Source of the DNA: Nonlabens sp. YIK11
GTDB lineage: Bacteria; Bacteroidota; Bacteroidia; Flavobacteriales; Flavobacteriaceae
DNA length: 64,000 bases
NCBI RefSeq assembly: GCF_001413925.1
Contig: NZ_LBMJ01000001.1
Coordinates: 496,001 to 560,000 of the forward strand
Direction: 5' to 3'
Within the stretch, counting starts at the first letter, position 1; each line of letters begins with the position of its first letter. A program made the translations under genes and the position numbers. The notes beneath the pieces are model-generated. The model saw only the letters and a list, made by a program, of their open reading frames with translations, searched no databases and was not told where the DNA came from. Shown here one piece after another: positions 35,267 to 43,779 of the stretch.

Positions 35267-35656
35267 ATGAAATCAAACAAAGCAACAGAGCTAATGGGCA
35301 ACTCTCAAAACAGAATTGCCAAAGGAACCGTCATTAAAGGTGATATCAATAGCGAGGCCGGTTTTAGAATCGATGGTGAGATCATAGGTACGTTAACCAC
35401 GCCTGCAAAAGTGGTGATTGGGAAAGATGGGAAAATTGACGGCACGCTTGAATGTTCCAATGCAGATATTGAAGGTGCCTTTTCTGGTAACCTTAAAGTA
35501 AGTAGTCTGTTGTCTTTAAAATCCACGGCACATATTGAAGGCGATGTAAGCACCGGCAAATTATCTGTAGAACCTGGCGCGACCTTTAACGCATCCTGTT
35601 CCATGGATAGTGGTGTGAAGTCCATTGCAAATGGCCAGCAGGGAAAATCTGCTTAG
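35267..35656 (+). CDS. Bactofilin
   Basis: 129 residues, with the bactofilin beta-helix core at about residues 18-110 (GTVIKGDINSEAGFRIDGEIIGTL, KDGKIDGTLECSNADIEGAF, AHIEGDVSTGKLSVEPGATF). It polymerises without nucleotide into cytoskeletal filaments that position wall or envelope enzymes. Begins 11 bases after porW; its 3' end overlaps the start of an atpZ-like relic by 26 bases. Confidence 0.93.
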   Translation: MKSNKATELMGNSQNRIAKGTVIKGDINSEAGFRIDGEIIGTLTTPAKVVIGKDGKIDGTLECSNADIEGAFSGNLKVSSLLSLKSTAHIEGDVSTGKLSVEPGATFNASCSMDSGVKSIANGQQGKSA

Positions 35657-35847
35657 GACTTATCAGGTCTTTTTAGGGATTGCAATCCAGATCCAGGTGA
35701 TCATAGCTGTTCTGGCAAGGTTGTAATGCTTATGGCTCTAATAAAATCTTTACCATTAAAGGCGTATTATCAGGTGTCAGCCTTTCTATATATGTCGTGT
35801 TCATTCCATTAAAACATATCAACATTCACAATGGCTACACATCATAG
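35631..35847 (+). pseudogene. atpZ: Frameshifted AtpZ-like small membrane protein
   Basis: An ATG inside the bactofilin end opens a 31-residue frame: MASRENLLRTYQVFLGIAIQ continues to a TAA at 35724. The next frame (+1) then carries GSNKIFTIKGVLSGVSLSIY and ends at TAG 35845-35847. Together they resemble the two-helix AtpZ/AtpI-like protein usually encoded between bactofilin and the atp genes in this family, with a few codons missing at the join. The second frame is closed upstream by a TAG at 35704, so a single change cannot be placed outside 35707-35724. Likely a decayed gene; an assembly indel is possible. Confidence 0.6.
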
Positions 35848-35871
35848 CTATTTAAAACCAGTCTGCTTATT

Positions 35872-36237
35872 TTGAAATTCTACCTCAAGACTTTTCTCAT
35901 CGTCGCCTTTTTAACGGTCGCTGCTTATTTCTTGCATAGCTGGTGGATTGTCGATCCCGCAATCCCACTTGCGAGAACGTACATCTTTCTAGGGACCGCA
36001 ACGTTTGTTACGGTAAGTGCGCTGCGCTTTGTACACTTTTATGTTCCAGAGAAATTAGGGTATGCATTCATGGCCGCAATCTTTGTGAAATGTGGTTTGG
36101 CGATCGTTTGTTTTCCAGAATTGATCGTGAAAAACTCTGGATTGAATTTGATGGAGGTTTTGGGGTTTCTGGTGCCTTATTTCATATTCCTGTTCATTGA
36201 AGTAGTGATCGTCATCAAATGGCTCAATGATAATTGA
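35872..36237 (+). CDS. DUF6168-like AtpI-position membrane protein
   Basis: 121 residues with four hydrophobic helices (about 5-25, 38-57, 66-84, 96-117) and short charged turns. The start is TTG; no ATG fits. It occupies the place of AtpI before atpB in flavobacterial ATP synthase clusters and may assist Fo assembly, by position only. Confidence 0.72.
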   Translation: MKFYLKTFLIVAFLTVAAYFLHSWWIVDPAIPLARTYIFLGTATFVTVSALRFVHFYVPEKLGYAFMAAIFVKCGLAIVCFPELIVKNSGLNLMEVLGFLVPYFIFLFIEVVIVIKWLNDN

Positions 36238-36244
36238 TTGAGTT

Positions 36245-36260
36245 CGCTTTCGCGAAAGCG
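36245..36260. repeat. 16-bp palindrome upstream of atpB
   Basis: Perfect copy, symmetric over 22 bp (36242-36263), 8 bp past the preceding stop and 65 bp before the atpB promoter box. Confidence 0.95.
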
Positions 36261-36324
36261 AACCCACAACAGTTTCAAGAAATTAATCTAAATAAAAGGA
36301 CTATTTTAAGATTGTTTTTTGTCA

Positions 36325-36332
36325 TACATTTG
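36325..36332 (+). promoter_or_regulatory. Putative -7 box of the atp operon
   Basis: TACATTTG, exact consensus, 40 bases before the atpB ATG. Confidence 0.55.
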
Positions 36333-36371
36333 CACCCGAATTAAAAGACCCAACTTTTTAAGGTGTTTCAC

Positions 36372-37574
36372 ATGTCAAAAGTGTACGTTATAACAGCATT
36401 GCTATCCTTGGTATTTTTCACTTCCATGGGCGTGAATGCTCAAGAAGTTTCAGAAACCGAACACGGTCCTGCGCATGAAGAAGTCATGGATAACGATGGC
36501 GGCCGCATCAATACGTCTGAAGAAATTAATGAGTACATCCAGCATCACCTAAAAGATGCGCATGATTTTCATGTCTTTTCTTATACCAGTGATGATGGCG
36601 AGAGAAAACACGTAGGTTTCCCGTTACCAGTAATGGTTTGGACTACGGAAGGTCTTCAGGTTTTTATGTCCTCTAAATTTCACCACGACGATGCTGGTGA
36701 GGTGATTGTTGAGTCTGGTGGCGCGAGATTGGTAAAACTACACAGCAAGATTTACGAACTGGATGCTGGAGCAAACGCCTTGAGTTTTGATGAAGAGCAC
36801 CACCCAACGAACGCACACAAAGTACTGGACTTTTCTATTACCAAATCGGTTTTTGGAACCTTGTTCATAGGTTTACTGTTGGTGATTTTCTTTGGTAGAC
36901 TTGCAAAACAATACAAGAAAAAGAGTATCCCAACTGGATTTAGCCGTGTGTTGGAGCCATTGGTTATCTACATAAGAGACGAGATTGCTAGACCTAACAT
37001 AGGTGAGCAGAAGCATAAGAAGTTTATGCCATATCTACTTACCGTATTCTTCCTTATCTGGATTGCCAACCTTTTAGGATTGACGCCTTTTGGATTCAAT
37101 ATTACTGGTCAACTGGCTGTGACCGCATGTCTAGCGATATTTACTTTAGTGATCTATCTAGTAAGTGGTAACAAAGACTTCTGGATGCACATGTTGTGGA
37201 TGCCAGGTATTCCCGTGATTTTCAAGCCTATTCTTGCTGTTATTGAATTAGTAGGTTTCTTGTTGATCAAGCCTTTCTCACTCTTGATGCGTCTGTTTGC
37301 AAACATTACAGCAGGTCACTTTGTATTGATGAGTCTTATTGCTTTGATGATTACACTTAAAGCACAGTTTGGACCTATAGGTTCTACTGGAGTATCCTTG
37401 TTTTTAGCCTTATTTATCATGGTTATAGAATTGCTGGTTGCTTTTCTACAAGCCTTTATATTCACGATGTTGTCTGCCTTATTTATAGGAATGGCTGTTG
37501 CAGAGCATGATCATGCAGAACATGCACACACACCAGAGGATGATATTGATGAAGTAAGAGAACGTTTTATCTAG
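36372..37574 (+). CDS. atpB: ATP synthase Fo subunit a
   Basis: Forms the proton half-channels against the c ring. 400 residues from ATG 36372 (a GTG nine bases earlier is weaker). The first 25 residues look like a signal peptide ending VNAQE, then a long periplasmic domain (to about 160), both usual for Bacteroidota subunit a. The key Arg lies in FSLLMRLFANITAGH; helices fill the C-terminal half. A His/Glu-rich C-terminus (HDHAEHAHTPEDD) follows the last helix. Confidence 0.96.
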   Translation: MSKVYVITALLSLVFFTSMGVNAQEVSETEHGPAHEEVMDNDGGRINTSEEINEYIQHHLKDAHDFHVFSYTSDDGERKHVGFPLPVMVWTTEGLQVFMSSKFHHDDAGEVIVESGGARLVKLHSKIYELDAGANALSFDEEHHPTNAHKVLDFSITKSVFGTLFIGLLLVIFFGRLAKQYKKKSIPTGFSRVLEPLVIYIRDEIARPNIGEQKHKKFMPYLLTVFFLIWIANLLGLTPFGFNITGQLAVTACLAIFTLVIYLVSGNKDFWMHMLWMPGIPVIFKPILAVIELVGFLLIKPFSLLMRLFANITAGHFVLMSLIALMITLKAQFGPIGSTGVSLFLALFIMVIELLVAFLQAFIFTMLSALFIGMAVAEHDHAEHAHTPEDDIDEVRERFI

Positions 37575-37607
37575 TAGAGTTTTTTATTAATTTTTAAATC
37601 GATTGTT

Positions 37608-37802
37608 ATGTACAATTTAATTGGAGCAGGTCTTGTCGTTATCGGTGGTGGTATCGGTCTTGGTCAAATAGGTGGAAAAGCGATGGAAGCTATCGCTCGT
37701 CAACCTGAAGCAGCTGGAAAAATCCAAACTGCAATGATCATTATCGCAGCACTTCTTGAAGGACTTGGTTTTGGTGCACTTATCTTGGGTCAAGTACTCT
37801 AG
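37608..37802 (+). CDS. atpE: ATP synthase Fo subunit c
   Basis: 64 residues, shorter than E. coli c, two helices joined by the RQPEA loop. The ion-carrying Glu is in IAALLEGLGFGAL. The usual sodium ligands (Gln in helix 1, Ser/Thr after Glu) are not seen, so proton use is more likely. A terminator-like hairpin follows 23 bases after the stop, which may help make more c than other subunits. Confidence 0.96.
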   Translation: MYNLIGAGLVVIGGGIGLGQIGGKAMEAIARQPEAAGKIQTAMIIIAALLEGLGFGALILGQVL

Positions 37803-37825
37803 GTAGCAAACCAGAAAATTTATGG

Positions 37826-37861
37826 CACAACTTGTAACGGTTGGTTGCAAGTTGTGTTTTT
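37826..37861 (+). terminator. Terminator-like hairpin within atp operon after atpE
   Basis: A 13-bp stem with one G-T pair (CACAACTTGTAAC / GTTGCAAGTTGTG) and a 5-base loop, directly followed by five T bases. It lies between atpE and atpF, where partial termination or 3'-end protection would raise atpE mRNA over the downstream genes. Confidence 0.75.
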
Positions 37862-37896
37862 AAAACAGCAATCAGAATTAATTTAGACAGAAGATT

Positions 37897-38385
37897 ATGT
37901 TAGAAGATTTTTCGCCAGGCTTGTTTATCATGCAGGCCATTATATTGATTATACTGGTATTACTTCTAGGAAAATATGCCTGGAAGCCTATCCTAGCTGC
38001 TTTAAGTGAGCGTGAAGAAGGAATCGCAAATGCACTTAACGCTGCCGCAAAGGCTAAAGCTGAAATGGCACTACTACAAGAATCCAACAAGGTCGCCGCT
38101 CAAGAAGCTCGCGCAGAACGTGATGCGATCATCAAGGAAGCTCGTGAGATCAAGGAGAAAATGCTTGTGGACGCTGCAGCAACCGCACAGGAAAAAGCAG
38201 ACAAGATTATTGCAAGCGCTCAAGAAGCTATTCAAGCAGAGAAGAAAGCAGCTCTAGCAGACATCAAGTCGCAAGTAGCAGACCTATCTGTGGCCATTGC
38301 AGAGAAAGTAACCCGCAAGGAACTTTCTGAAAAAGAGGCACAGTTTGCTCTCATTGACAAAATGCTAGCTGACGCAAACATCTAG
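37897..38385 (+). CDS. atpF: ATP synthase Fo subunit b
   Basis: 162 residues: one N-terminal membrane helix (about 10-28, IILIILVLLLGKYAWKPI), then a long Ala/Glu/Lys coiled coil forming the stator stalk. The length and helix position are standard. It follows the post-atpE hairpin and lies 9 bases before atpH. Confidence 0.95.
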   Translation: MLEDFSPGLFIMQAIILIILVLLLGKYAWKPILAALSEREEGIANALNAAAKAKAEMALLQESNKVAAQEARAERDAIIKEAREIKEKMLVDAAATAQEKADKIIASAQEAIQAEKKAALADIKSQVADLSVAIAEKVTRKELSEKEAQFALIDKMLADANI

Positions 38386-38394
38386 AAAACAACT

Positions 38395-38943
38395 ATGAAA
38401 CTTTCAAGAGCAGCATCCCGATATGCCAAAGCCATCTTAGATCTAACGATCGACAAGAAGGAAGCGGCTGCCGTGAATGAAGACATGAAATCTGTCCTTA
38501 CGACGGTTCATAAAAACAAAGAGCTTCAGGATTTCTTGAAAAGTCCTGTGGTAAAGACAGAACAAAAGCGCGGTGCATTGCGTCAAGTTTTTAGCCAGGT
38601 AGGTGGTATCACCATGGGAGCTTTTGACTTGATCGTTGACAATCAACGTGCAGATATCTTGAGTGATATTGCTACTAAGTACATTCTGCTTTTTGATGAA
38701 ATGAACAAGCGTGAGGTAGCTACTGTTACCACGGCTGTAGAGATTTCAAAAGAGTTGGAAGCTAAAATTCTTGCTAAGGCTACAGAACTGGCAGGCAAGG
38801 AAATAACTCTTGAAAAGAAAATTGACCCTAGTATCGTTGGTGGATTCATCCTGCGCGTTGGTGATAAAGAAATCAATGCCAGTATTCACAGCACCTTGGG
38901 TGATCTCAAAAGAGAGTTTGCATACAAGTACTCAATAGAGTAA
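38395..38943 (+). CDS. atpH: ATP synthase F1 subunit delta
   Basis: 182 residues; links subunit b to the top of F1. Family features are RYAKAILDL at the N-terminus, the middle region LIVDNQRADILSDIATKY, and the C-terminal IDPSIVGGFILRVGDKEINASI. A 93-bp gap with a palindrome separates it from atpA. Confidence 0.95.
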   Translation: MKLSRAASRYAKAILDLTIDKKEAAAVNEDMKSVLTTVHKNKELQDFLKSPVVKTEQKRGALRQVFSQVGGITMGAFDLIVDNQRADILSDIATKYILLFDEMNKREVATVTTAVEISKELEAKILAKATELAGKEITLEKKIDPSIVGGFILRVGDKEINASIHSTLGDLKREFAYKYSIE

Positions 38944-38961
38944 AACAAATTTTGAATAGTA

Positions 38962-38977
38962 CGCTTTCGCGAAAGCG
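38962..38977. repeat. 16-bp palindrome between atpH and atpA
   Basis: Perfect copy inside the atp operon, 19 bp past the atpH stop. Confidence 0.95.
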
Positions 38978-39036
38978 AAAACAACAATAATATATTAGGT
39001 CTTAAAAAGCCGAAGCAATAGTATAAATAGAACAAC

Positions 39037-40611
39037 ATGGCAGAAGTAAATCCAGCAGAAGTATCTGCAATACTTAAGCAACAATTATCAGGTTTTGATG
39101 CTACGGCATCCCTTGATGAAGTGGGAACCGTTCTTACCGTAGGTGATGGTATCGCACGTGTTTATGGTCTTTCAAACGCACAATATGGAGAACTTGTTTC
39201 TTTTGAGAGCGGTATGGAAGGTATCGTATTGAACCTTGAAGAAGATAACGTTGGTGTGGTACTTTTAGGTCCATCCATCGAGATCAAAGAAGGTGATACA
39301 GTAAAAAGAACCGAGCGTATTGCTTCCCTAAGAGTTGGTGAAGGAATTGTAGGTCGCGTTGTAAATACTCTAGGCCAGCCTATCGACGGTAAAGGTCCTA
39401 TTGAAGGTGATCTTTATGAGATGCCTCTTGAGCGTAAAGCTCCAGGAGTTATCTACCGTGAGCCGGTAACTGAGCCTATGCAAACCGGTATCAAGTCCAT
39501 CGACGCCATGATTCCTGTAGGACGTGGACAGCGTGAGTTGGTTATTGGTGACCGTCAGACGGGTAAGTCTACCGTGTGTATCGATACCATCATCAACCAG
39601 AAGGAATTCTATGATGCTGGTGAGCCCGTTTATTGTATCTATGTGGCCATAGGTCAAAAAGCTTCTACCGTTGCATTAATTGCAAAGGTTCTTGAAGAGG
39701 CTGGAGCTCTTGCCTATACTACTATTGTTGCTGCAAATGCATCAGACCCTGCACCTATGCAGGTGTACGCACCATTTGCTGGAGCTGCGATTGGAGAGTA
39801 CTTCCGTGATACAGGTCGTCCTGCATTGATTATTTATGATGATTTATCTAAGCAAGCGGTAGCCTACCGTGAGGTGTCCCTATTGCTACGTCGTCCACCA
39901 GGACGTGAGGCGTATCCAGGTGACGTTTTCTTCTTGCACTCAAGATTATTGGAGCGCGCGGCAAAAGTCATTAACGATGACAAAATTGCTGCAGAGATGA
40001 ACGACTTGCCTGATAGCTTAAGACCTATCGTTAAAGGTGGTGGATCATTAACGGCACTACCTATTATCGAAACTCAGGCTGGTGACGTATCTGCCTATAT
40101 CCCAACTAACGTGATCTCGATTACGGATGGACAAATATTCCTAGACGGTGACTTGTTCAACTCTGGTGTACGTCCAGCGATTAACGTAGGTATTTCGGTA
40201 TCTCGTGTTGGTGGTAACGCACAGATCAAATCGATGAAGAAGGTAGCTGGTACCTTGAAACTGGATCAAGCGGCTTTCCGTGAATTGGAAGCTTTCGCAA
40301 AATTTGGTTCTGACCTAGATGCTGCGACTTTAAGTGTTATCGAGAAAGGAAAGAGAAACGTGGAGATCTTGAAACAAGCTCAAAACAATCCTTATCCAGT
40401 AGAAAATCAAATCGCAATTATCTATGCAGGTTCAAAAAACTTGTTGAGAAATGTACCGATTGAAAAAGTAAAAGAATTTGAAAGAGATTATCTAGAACTC
40501 CTTAATGCTAAGCATAGAGGTACACTAGATACGCTTAAGGCAGGTAAGTTGACAGACGAGGTGATCGATACGTTGACAGCTGTGGCTAAGGATCTTTCTT
40601 CTCGTTACTAA
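39037..40611 (+). CDS. atpA: ATP synthase F1 subunit alpha
   Basis: 524 residues. Contains the P-loop GDRQTGKS (about 170), [15 protein letters not shown] catalytic interface segment ([17 protein letters not shown]), the [16 protein letters not shown] block and the Arg finger region [14 protein letters not shown] / GISVSRVGG. It forms the alternating ring with beta; no beta gene follows, as atpD and atpC lie elsewhere in the genome in this phylum. Confidence 0.98.
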   Translation: MAEVNPAEVSAILKQQLSGFDATASLDEVGTVLTVGDGIARVYGLSNAQYGELVSFESGMEGIVLNLEEDNVGVVLLGPSIEIKEGDTVKRTERIASLRVGEGIVGRVVNTLGQPIDGKGPIEGDLYEMPLERKAPGVIYREPVTEPMQTGIKSIDAMIPVGRGQRELVIGDRQTGKSTVCIDTIINQKEFYDAGEPVYCIYVAIGQKASTVALIAKVLEEAGALAYTTIVAANASDPAPMQVYAPFAGAAIGEYFRDTGRPALIIYDDLSKQAVAYREVSLLLRRPPGREAYPGDVFFLHSRLLERAAKVINDDKIAAEMNDLPDSLRPIVKGGGSLTALPIIETQAGDVSAYIPTNVISITDGQIFLDGDLFNSGVRPAINVGISVSRVGGNAQIKSMKKVAGTLKLDQAAFRELEAFAKFGSDLDAATLSVIEKGKRNVEILKQAQNNPYPVENQIAIIYAGSKNLLRNVPIEKVKEFERDYLELLNAKHRGTLDTLKAGKLTDEVIDTLTAVAKDLSSRY

Positions 40612-40623
40612 GAATATAGATTT

Positions 40624-40668
40624 TAGAGTATAGAGTATGGACATCCATATTCTATACTCCATACTCTA
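40624..40668. repeat. Long inverted repeat between atpA and atpG
   Basis: A hairpin with about 15 paired bases around an ACAT loop; the 5' arm is AGAGTATAGAGTATGG and the 3' arm carries CCATATTCTATACTC. The half-unit TAGAGTAT/ATACTCTA can pair in two registers. No T tract follows, so a processing or stability element is more likely than a terminator. Confidence 0.7.
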
Positions 40669-40680
40669 ACCTCATAAACT

Positions 40681-41553
40681 ATGGCGAATCTTAAGGAAAT
40701 ACGTAATAGAATAACCTCAGTATCTTCAACGATGCAGATTACATCTGCTATGAAGATGGTGAGCGCAGCAAAGCTCAAAAAGGCACAGGATGCCATTACA
40801 GCAATGCGTCCTTATTCTGATAAGCTAACAGAGTTGCTTCAAAACCTGAGCGCTTCCATGGAAGGTGACGCTGGTAGCAAGTATGCAGAACAGCGTGAAG
40901 TAAAAAGAGCATTAGTGGTAGCCATTACCTCTAACCGTGGTCTTGCAGGAGCGTTCAACTCAAATATCATTAAGGAGTTGATCAGACTCAATAAGGAAGA
41001 TTTGAAAGGAGTTGCTGTTTCTTATATGACTATTGGTAAAAAAGCCAATGACTTTGCTAAGAAAGGATCAACGATTCAATCCAACAAAAGTGATTTGTTT
41101 GACGACATTTCCTTTGATAAGGTTTCTGCCATCGCAGAAGAATTGATGGAGCTATTTGTTACTGGTGAGTTTGACAAAATTGTTTTGGTTTACAACAGTT
41201 TTAAAAACGCAGCCACACAGGTAGTCATGAGTGAAGATTTCCTGCCTTTGAAACCTCTTGATCAGGTGGAAGGTGAAGCGCCAGCAAATGCGACAGAATA
41301 CATCTATGAGCCATCTAAGGAAGAAATCATAGAGCAGCTGATTCCTAAGTCTTTGAAAATGCAATTGTACAAAGGTGTACGTGATTCATGGGCCAGCGAG
41401 CACGGTGCGCGTATGACAGCCATGCACAAAGCGACCGACAACGCCACAGAATTGAGAGATCAATTGAAATTGACTTACAATAAAGCGCGTCAAGCCGCCA
41501 TTACCAACGAGATTCTTGAAATCGTAGGTGGTGCCGAGGCTTTGAATAACTAA
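40681..41553 (+). CDS. atpG: ATP synthase F1 subunit gamma
   Basis: 290 residues, the rotating central shaft. N-terminal signature NLKEIRNRITSVSSTMQITSAMKMVSAAKL and C-terminal ASEHGARMTAMHKATDNATELRDQL...YNKARQAAITNEILEIVGGAEAL are diagnostic. Last gene of this atp unit; a strong terminator follows after about 80 bp. Confidence 0.97.
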   Translation: MANLKEIRNRITSVSSTMQITSAMKMVSAAKLKKAQDAITAMRPYSDKLTELLQNLSASMEGDAGSKYAEQREVKRALVVAITSNRGLAGAFNSNIIKELIRLNKEDLKGVAVSYMTIGKKANDFAKKGSTIQSNKSDLFDDISFDKVSAIAEELMELFVTGEFDKIVLVYNSFKNAATQVVMSEDFLPLKPLDQVEGEAPANATEYIYEPSKEEIIEQLIPKSLKMQLYKGVRDSWASEHGARMTAMHKATDNATELRDQLKLTYNKARQAAITNEILEIVGGAEALNN

Positions 41554-41570
41554 ACTAAAATTTTCTTTTC

Positions 41571-41591
41571 ATGCTGAACTCGTTTCAGCAT
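41571..41591 (+). other. Small hairpin after atpG
   Basis: ATGCTGAA / TTCAGCAT, 8-bp stem with a 5-base loop, no T tract. Precedes the main terminator. Confidence 0.4.
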
Positions 41592-41630
41592 CTGAATAAG
41601 AAAACAAATCAGCTTATTGGATCTCCATAA

Positions 41631-41662
41631 AAAACCTTCTAGAGTTCCTAGAAGGTTTTTTT
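41631..41662 (+). terminator. Rho-independent terminator of atp operon
   Basis: ACCTTCTAG / CTAGAAGGT, a perfect 9-bp stem with a 5-base loop, A tract before and seven T bases after. Confidence 0.9.
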
Positions 41663-41686
41663 GTGCATTAAAATTTGAAGTGTTTT

Positions 41687-41702
41687 CGCTTTCGCGAAAG
41701 CG
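41687..41702. repeat. 16-bp palindrome, intergenic
   Basis: Perfect copy, symmetric over 20 bp, between the atp terminator and the convergent DoxX gene; it touches the DoxX 3' end. Confidence 0.95.
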
Positions 41703-41704
41703 AA

Positions 41705-42058
41705 CTACCCCAAAGGCCTCACTTTCTTACCCAGAAAATAAGAAGTCATCAACATGAATAGTGCTACAACAGCGGTCCATTGCCCACCATCTGCAATGGT
41801 CAAATGGGCAATGGCTGCGAGTAGAATATCAAAGAATAATCCAGCATAAGCCCATTCCGTTAATGATCTATTTTTTCTAAAAAGAATCACCAAAACAGCG
41901 GCAACCTTTGCAAAGGCTAATGGATAAATGACCCAAGTGGGAAAACCCAGCTTCACAAACTCTGAAGAAACCTGAGCGTTTTTAAAAACATAAAATCCAG
42001 CGGAAGCTAATAGAATCAGGCTCACAAGTCCCGTGACGATCCAGTAGGCATATTTCAT
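41705..42058 (-). CDS. DoxX-family membrane protein
   Basis: 117 residues with four hydrophobic helices (KYAYWIVTGLVSLILLASAGFYVF; WVIYPLAFAKVAAVLVILF; WAYAGLFFDILLAAIAHLTI; WTAVVALFMLMTSYFLG), the DoxX fold. Members have quinone-linked or unknown roles. It is 10 bases past the preceding hypothetical gene and probably shares its transcript. Confidence 0.82.
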   Translation of the reverse strand: MKYAYWIVTGLVSLILLASAGFYVFKNAQVSSEFVKLGFPTWVIYPLAFAKVAAVLVILFRKNRSLTEWAYAGLFFDILLAAIAHLTIADGGQWTAVVALFMLMTSYFLGKKVRPLG

Positions 42059-42068
42059 AATGGCAACC

Positions 42069-43052
42069 CTACTGGTACTTGCGCTCGATAAGCTCTAAAA
42101 ACCGATTCTCAAAACTCTCCTTTCCTTCCCAGTTATTATAGTCTGGCTTGATCATGGTATGGATAAAGTTTTGAGCCTGATCAAAATTGTCAATGGTGTT
42201 CAACTGCGAGATCACTCTGTTGAAATCTTGGTTGTTCCCATTAAAAAGATGCTTCACAAAACCCATGCGATCGTTCACTCCTATCTTGAGTCCTGTGTTC
42301 AACTTTGAATTGAGGGATTGAGGCTTATCGCTTTCTTGAGAAGCAGACTTGCGCTCAAAAACCGGCATCGTTTGAAAATCTACGGTGAGCTGCTCAAGGT
42401 CGGTTTTGGAATGAGGACTAGGTTGTTTAGGCTTGGGCTCGATGAGCTCATCGTCTGGCATTTCAGTAACCATTTTGTTGATAGTCGCGATTCCCGGTAG
42501 GTCCATCTCTTCACGATCATCATCTTCTGGGACTTCTAGATCGTTCAAGCTGTTGGTAGTAAACGAGTCTCTGTAACGGTTAGGTAATTTGCCTGTAGCT
42601 CGGTAGTCTTCATTCTCAGATGGGTCTAGTTTTGGTGTTTGTGGAGCGCTTTCTGGCATTTCTGTAACCATTTTACTTATGGTAGAAATTCCAGGCAGGT
42701 CCATTTCTTCACGAGTATCTTCTTCTGGAACAAACAGGTCGCTCAAATCATTGGTAGAAAAGGTTTCGCGAGCTTGCTGTTGCGCTTCTTCCATCACTTG
42801 TTCCACATCGTCTGCCACATTTTTAACGTCTTGCTGTGCCTCTTCAAAGGCACGCTTGAGCTTGTCTTCTACCTCGCGGTTTCCTGCAGTAGGTTGTATG
42901 TCAGAAAAGTGCTTTTCAGTAAATACCAGCACTGTTAGTTTCTCGTATAATTCTTTGGCGATGGCTTGCAACTCCACTACATTTTCCTTGTCTTTGATCT
43001 GTAGTACACGATGTGCGAGGCTGGTAAGGTCTGCCGCTATTTTCTTTTTCAT
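42069..43052 (-). CDS. Hypothetical protein with duplicated EEMDLPGI module
   Basis: 327 residues, cytoplasmic in style, very acidic. Helical N-terminus (about 1-97), then a module at about 98-134 (with [20 protein letters not shown]) repeated at about 164-200 ([20 protein letters not shown]), 66 residues apart. The C-terminal 85 residues ([27 protein letters not shown]) are probably helical and seem the most conserved part. The duplication is visible in DNA too. It is divergent from tdk. No function recognised. Confidence 0.72.
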   Translation of the reverse strand: MKKKIAADLTSLAHRVLQIKDKENVVELQAIAKELYEKLTVLVFTEKHFSDIQPTAGNREVEDKLKRAFEEAQQDVKNVADDVEQVMEEAQQQARETFSTNDLSDLFVPEEDTREEMDLPGISTISKMVTEMPESAPQTPKLDPSENEDYRATGKLPNRYRDSFTTNSLNDLEVPEDDDREEMDLPGIATINKMVTEMPDDELIEPKPKQPSPHSKTDLEQLTVDFQTMPVFERKSASQESDKPQSLNSKLNTGLKIGVNDRMGFVKHLFNGNNQDFNRVISQLNTIDNFDQAQNFIHTMIKPDYNNWEGKESFENRFLELIERKYQ

Positions 43053-43140
43053 ATTGGGTTTCTATGCCGTGTGTTTCTTTGTATTTTTGGAATCAAGGCA
43101 GGAACGATACGGCATCCTGCTAGAGCCTGTAAATTACAAA

Positions 43141-43779
43141 ATGTTTCTAGAAAATACAGTTAATCATGAGGAGCAATTCGGCTGGATCGAGGTGATTTGC
43201 GGCTCCATGTTTTCTGGAAAAACAGAAGAATTGATTCGCAGGTTAAAACGCGCCAAATTTGCCAATCAAAAAGTTGAAATCTTCAAGCCCGCTATAGACG
43301 TGCGGTATGATGAAGAAAAAGTGGTCTCTCACGATTCCAATGAGATTCATTCCACTCCAGTTCCCGCGGCAGCAAACATACCATTGCTCGCTACCGGTTG
43401 CCAAGTAGTAGGAATAGATGAGGCACAATTTTTTGATGATGAGATCGTCGCCGTTTGCAACAACCTGGCAAATCGAGGCATACGCGTGATTGTGGCCGGC
43501 CTGGATATGGATTTTAAAGGCAATCCCTTTGGCCCTATGCCTGCGCTAATGGCTACGGCAGAGTATGTGACTAAGGTCCATGCCGTTTGCACTCGCACCG
43601 GTAATCTTGCACAATATAGCTACCGCAAATCAAGTGACGAGAGCGTTGTGGTTCTAGGTGAACATCAAGAATATGAACCCTTGAGCCGTGGCGCATATTA
43701 CAAGGCCATGCTTTCTAGCAAGGTCAAGGATATTCCTGTCAAAGATGCACAGGAAATCAAAAACAAAACAGGATCCTAA
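43141..43779 (+). CDS. tdk: Thymidine kinase, type II
   Basis: 212 residues from ATG 43141; the open frame runs further upstream across the antisense gene, but family similarity begins only at [20 protein letters not shown]. Phosphorylates thymidine for salvage. P-loop [24 protein letters not shown], and [16 protein letters not shown] (lasso/substrate region) are present. Of the four structural zinc Cys in typical members, only one remains (AVCTRTG); the later CRxCY is SRGAYY, so zinc is probably not bound. The alr ATG follows with no gap. Confidence 0.95.
   Translation: MFLENTVNHEEQFGWIEVICGSMFSGKTEELIRRLKRAKFANQKVEIFKPAIDVRYDEEKVVSHDSNEIHSTPVPAAANIPLLATGCQVVGIDEAQFFDDEIVAVCNNLANRGIRVIVAGLDMDFKGNPFGPMPALMATAEYVTKVHAVCTRTGNLAQYSYRKSSDESVVVLGEHQEYEPLSRGAYYKAMLSSKVKDIPVKDAQEIKNKTGS

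Noticed and set aside
40288..40305. GCTTTCGCAAAATTT in atpA
   Set aside because: Encodes the normal EAFAKF segment of subunit alpha and is not palindromic; it only shows how AFAK-like sequence arises naturally.
42679..43140. Upstream extension of the thymidine kinase reading frame
   Set aside because: It runs antisense through the repeat-containing hypothetical gene, is rich in Ser and Cys without family similarity, and a good ATG at 43141 gives a full-length kinase.
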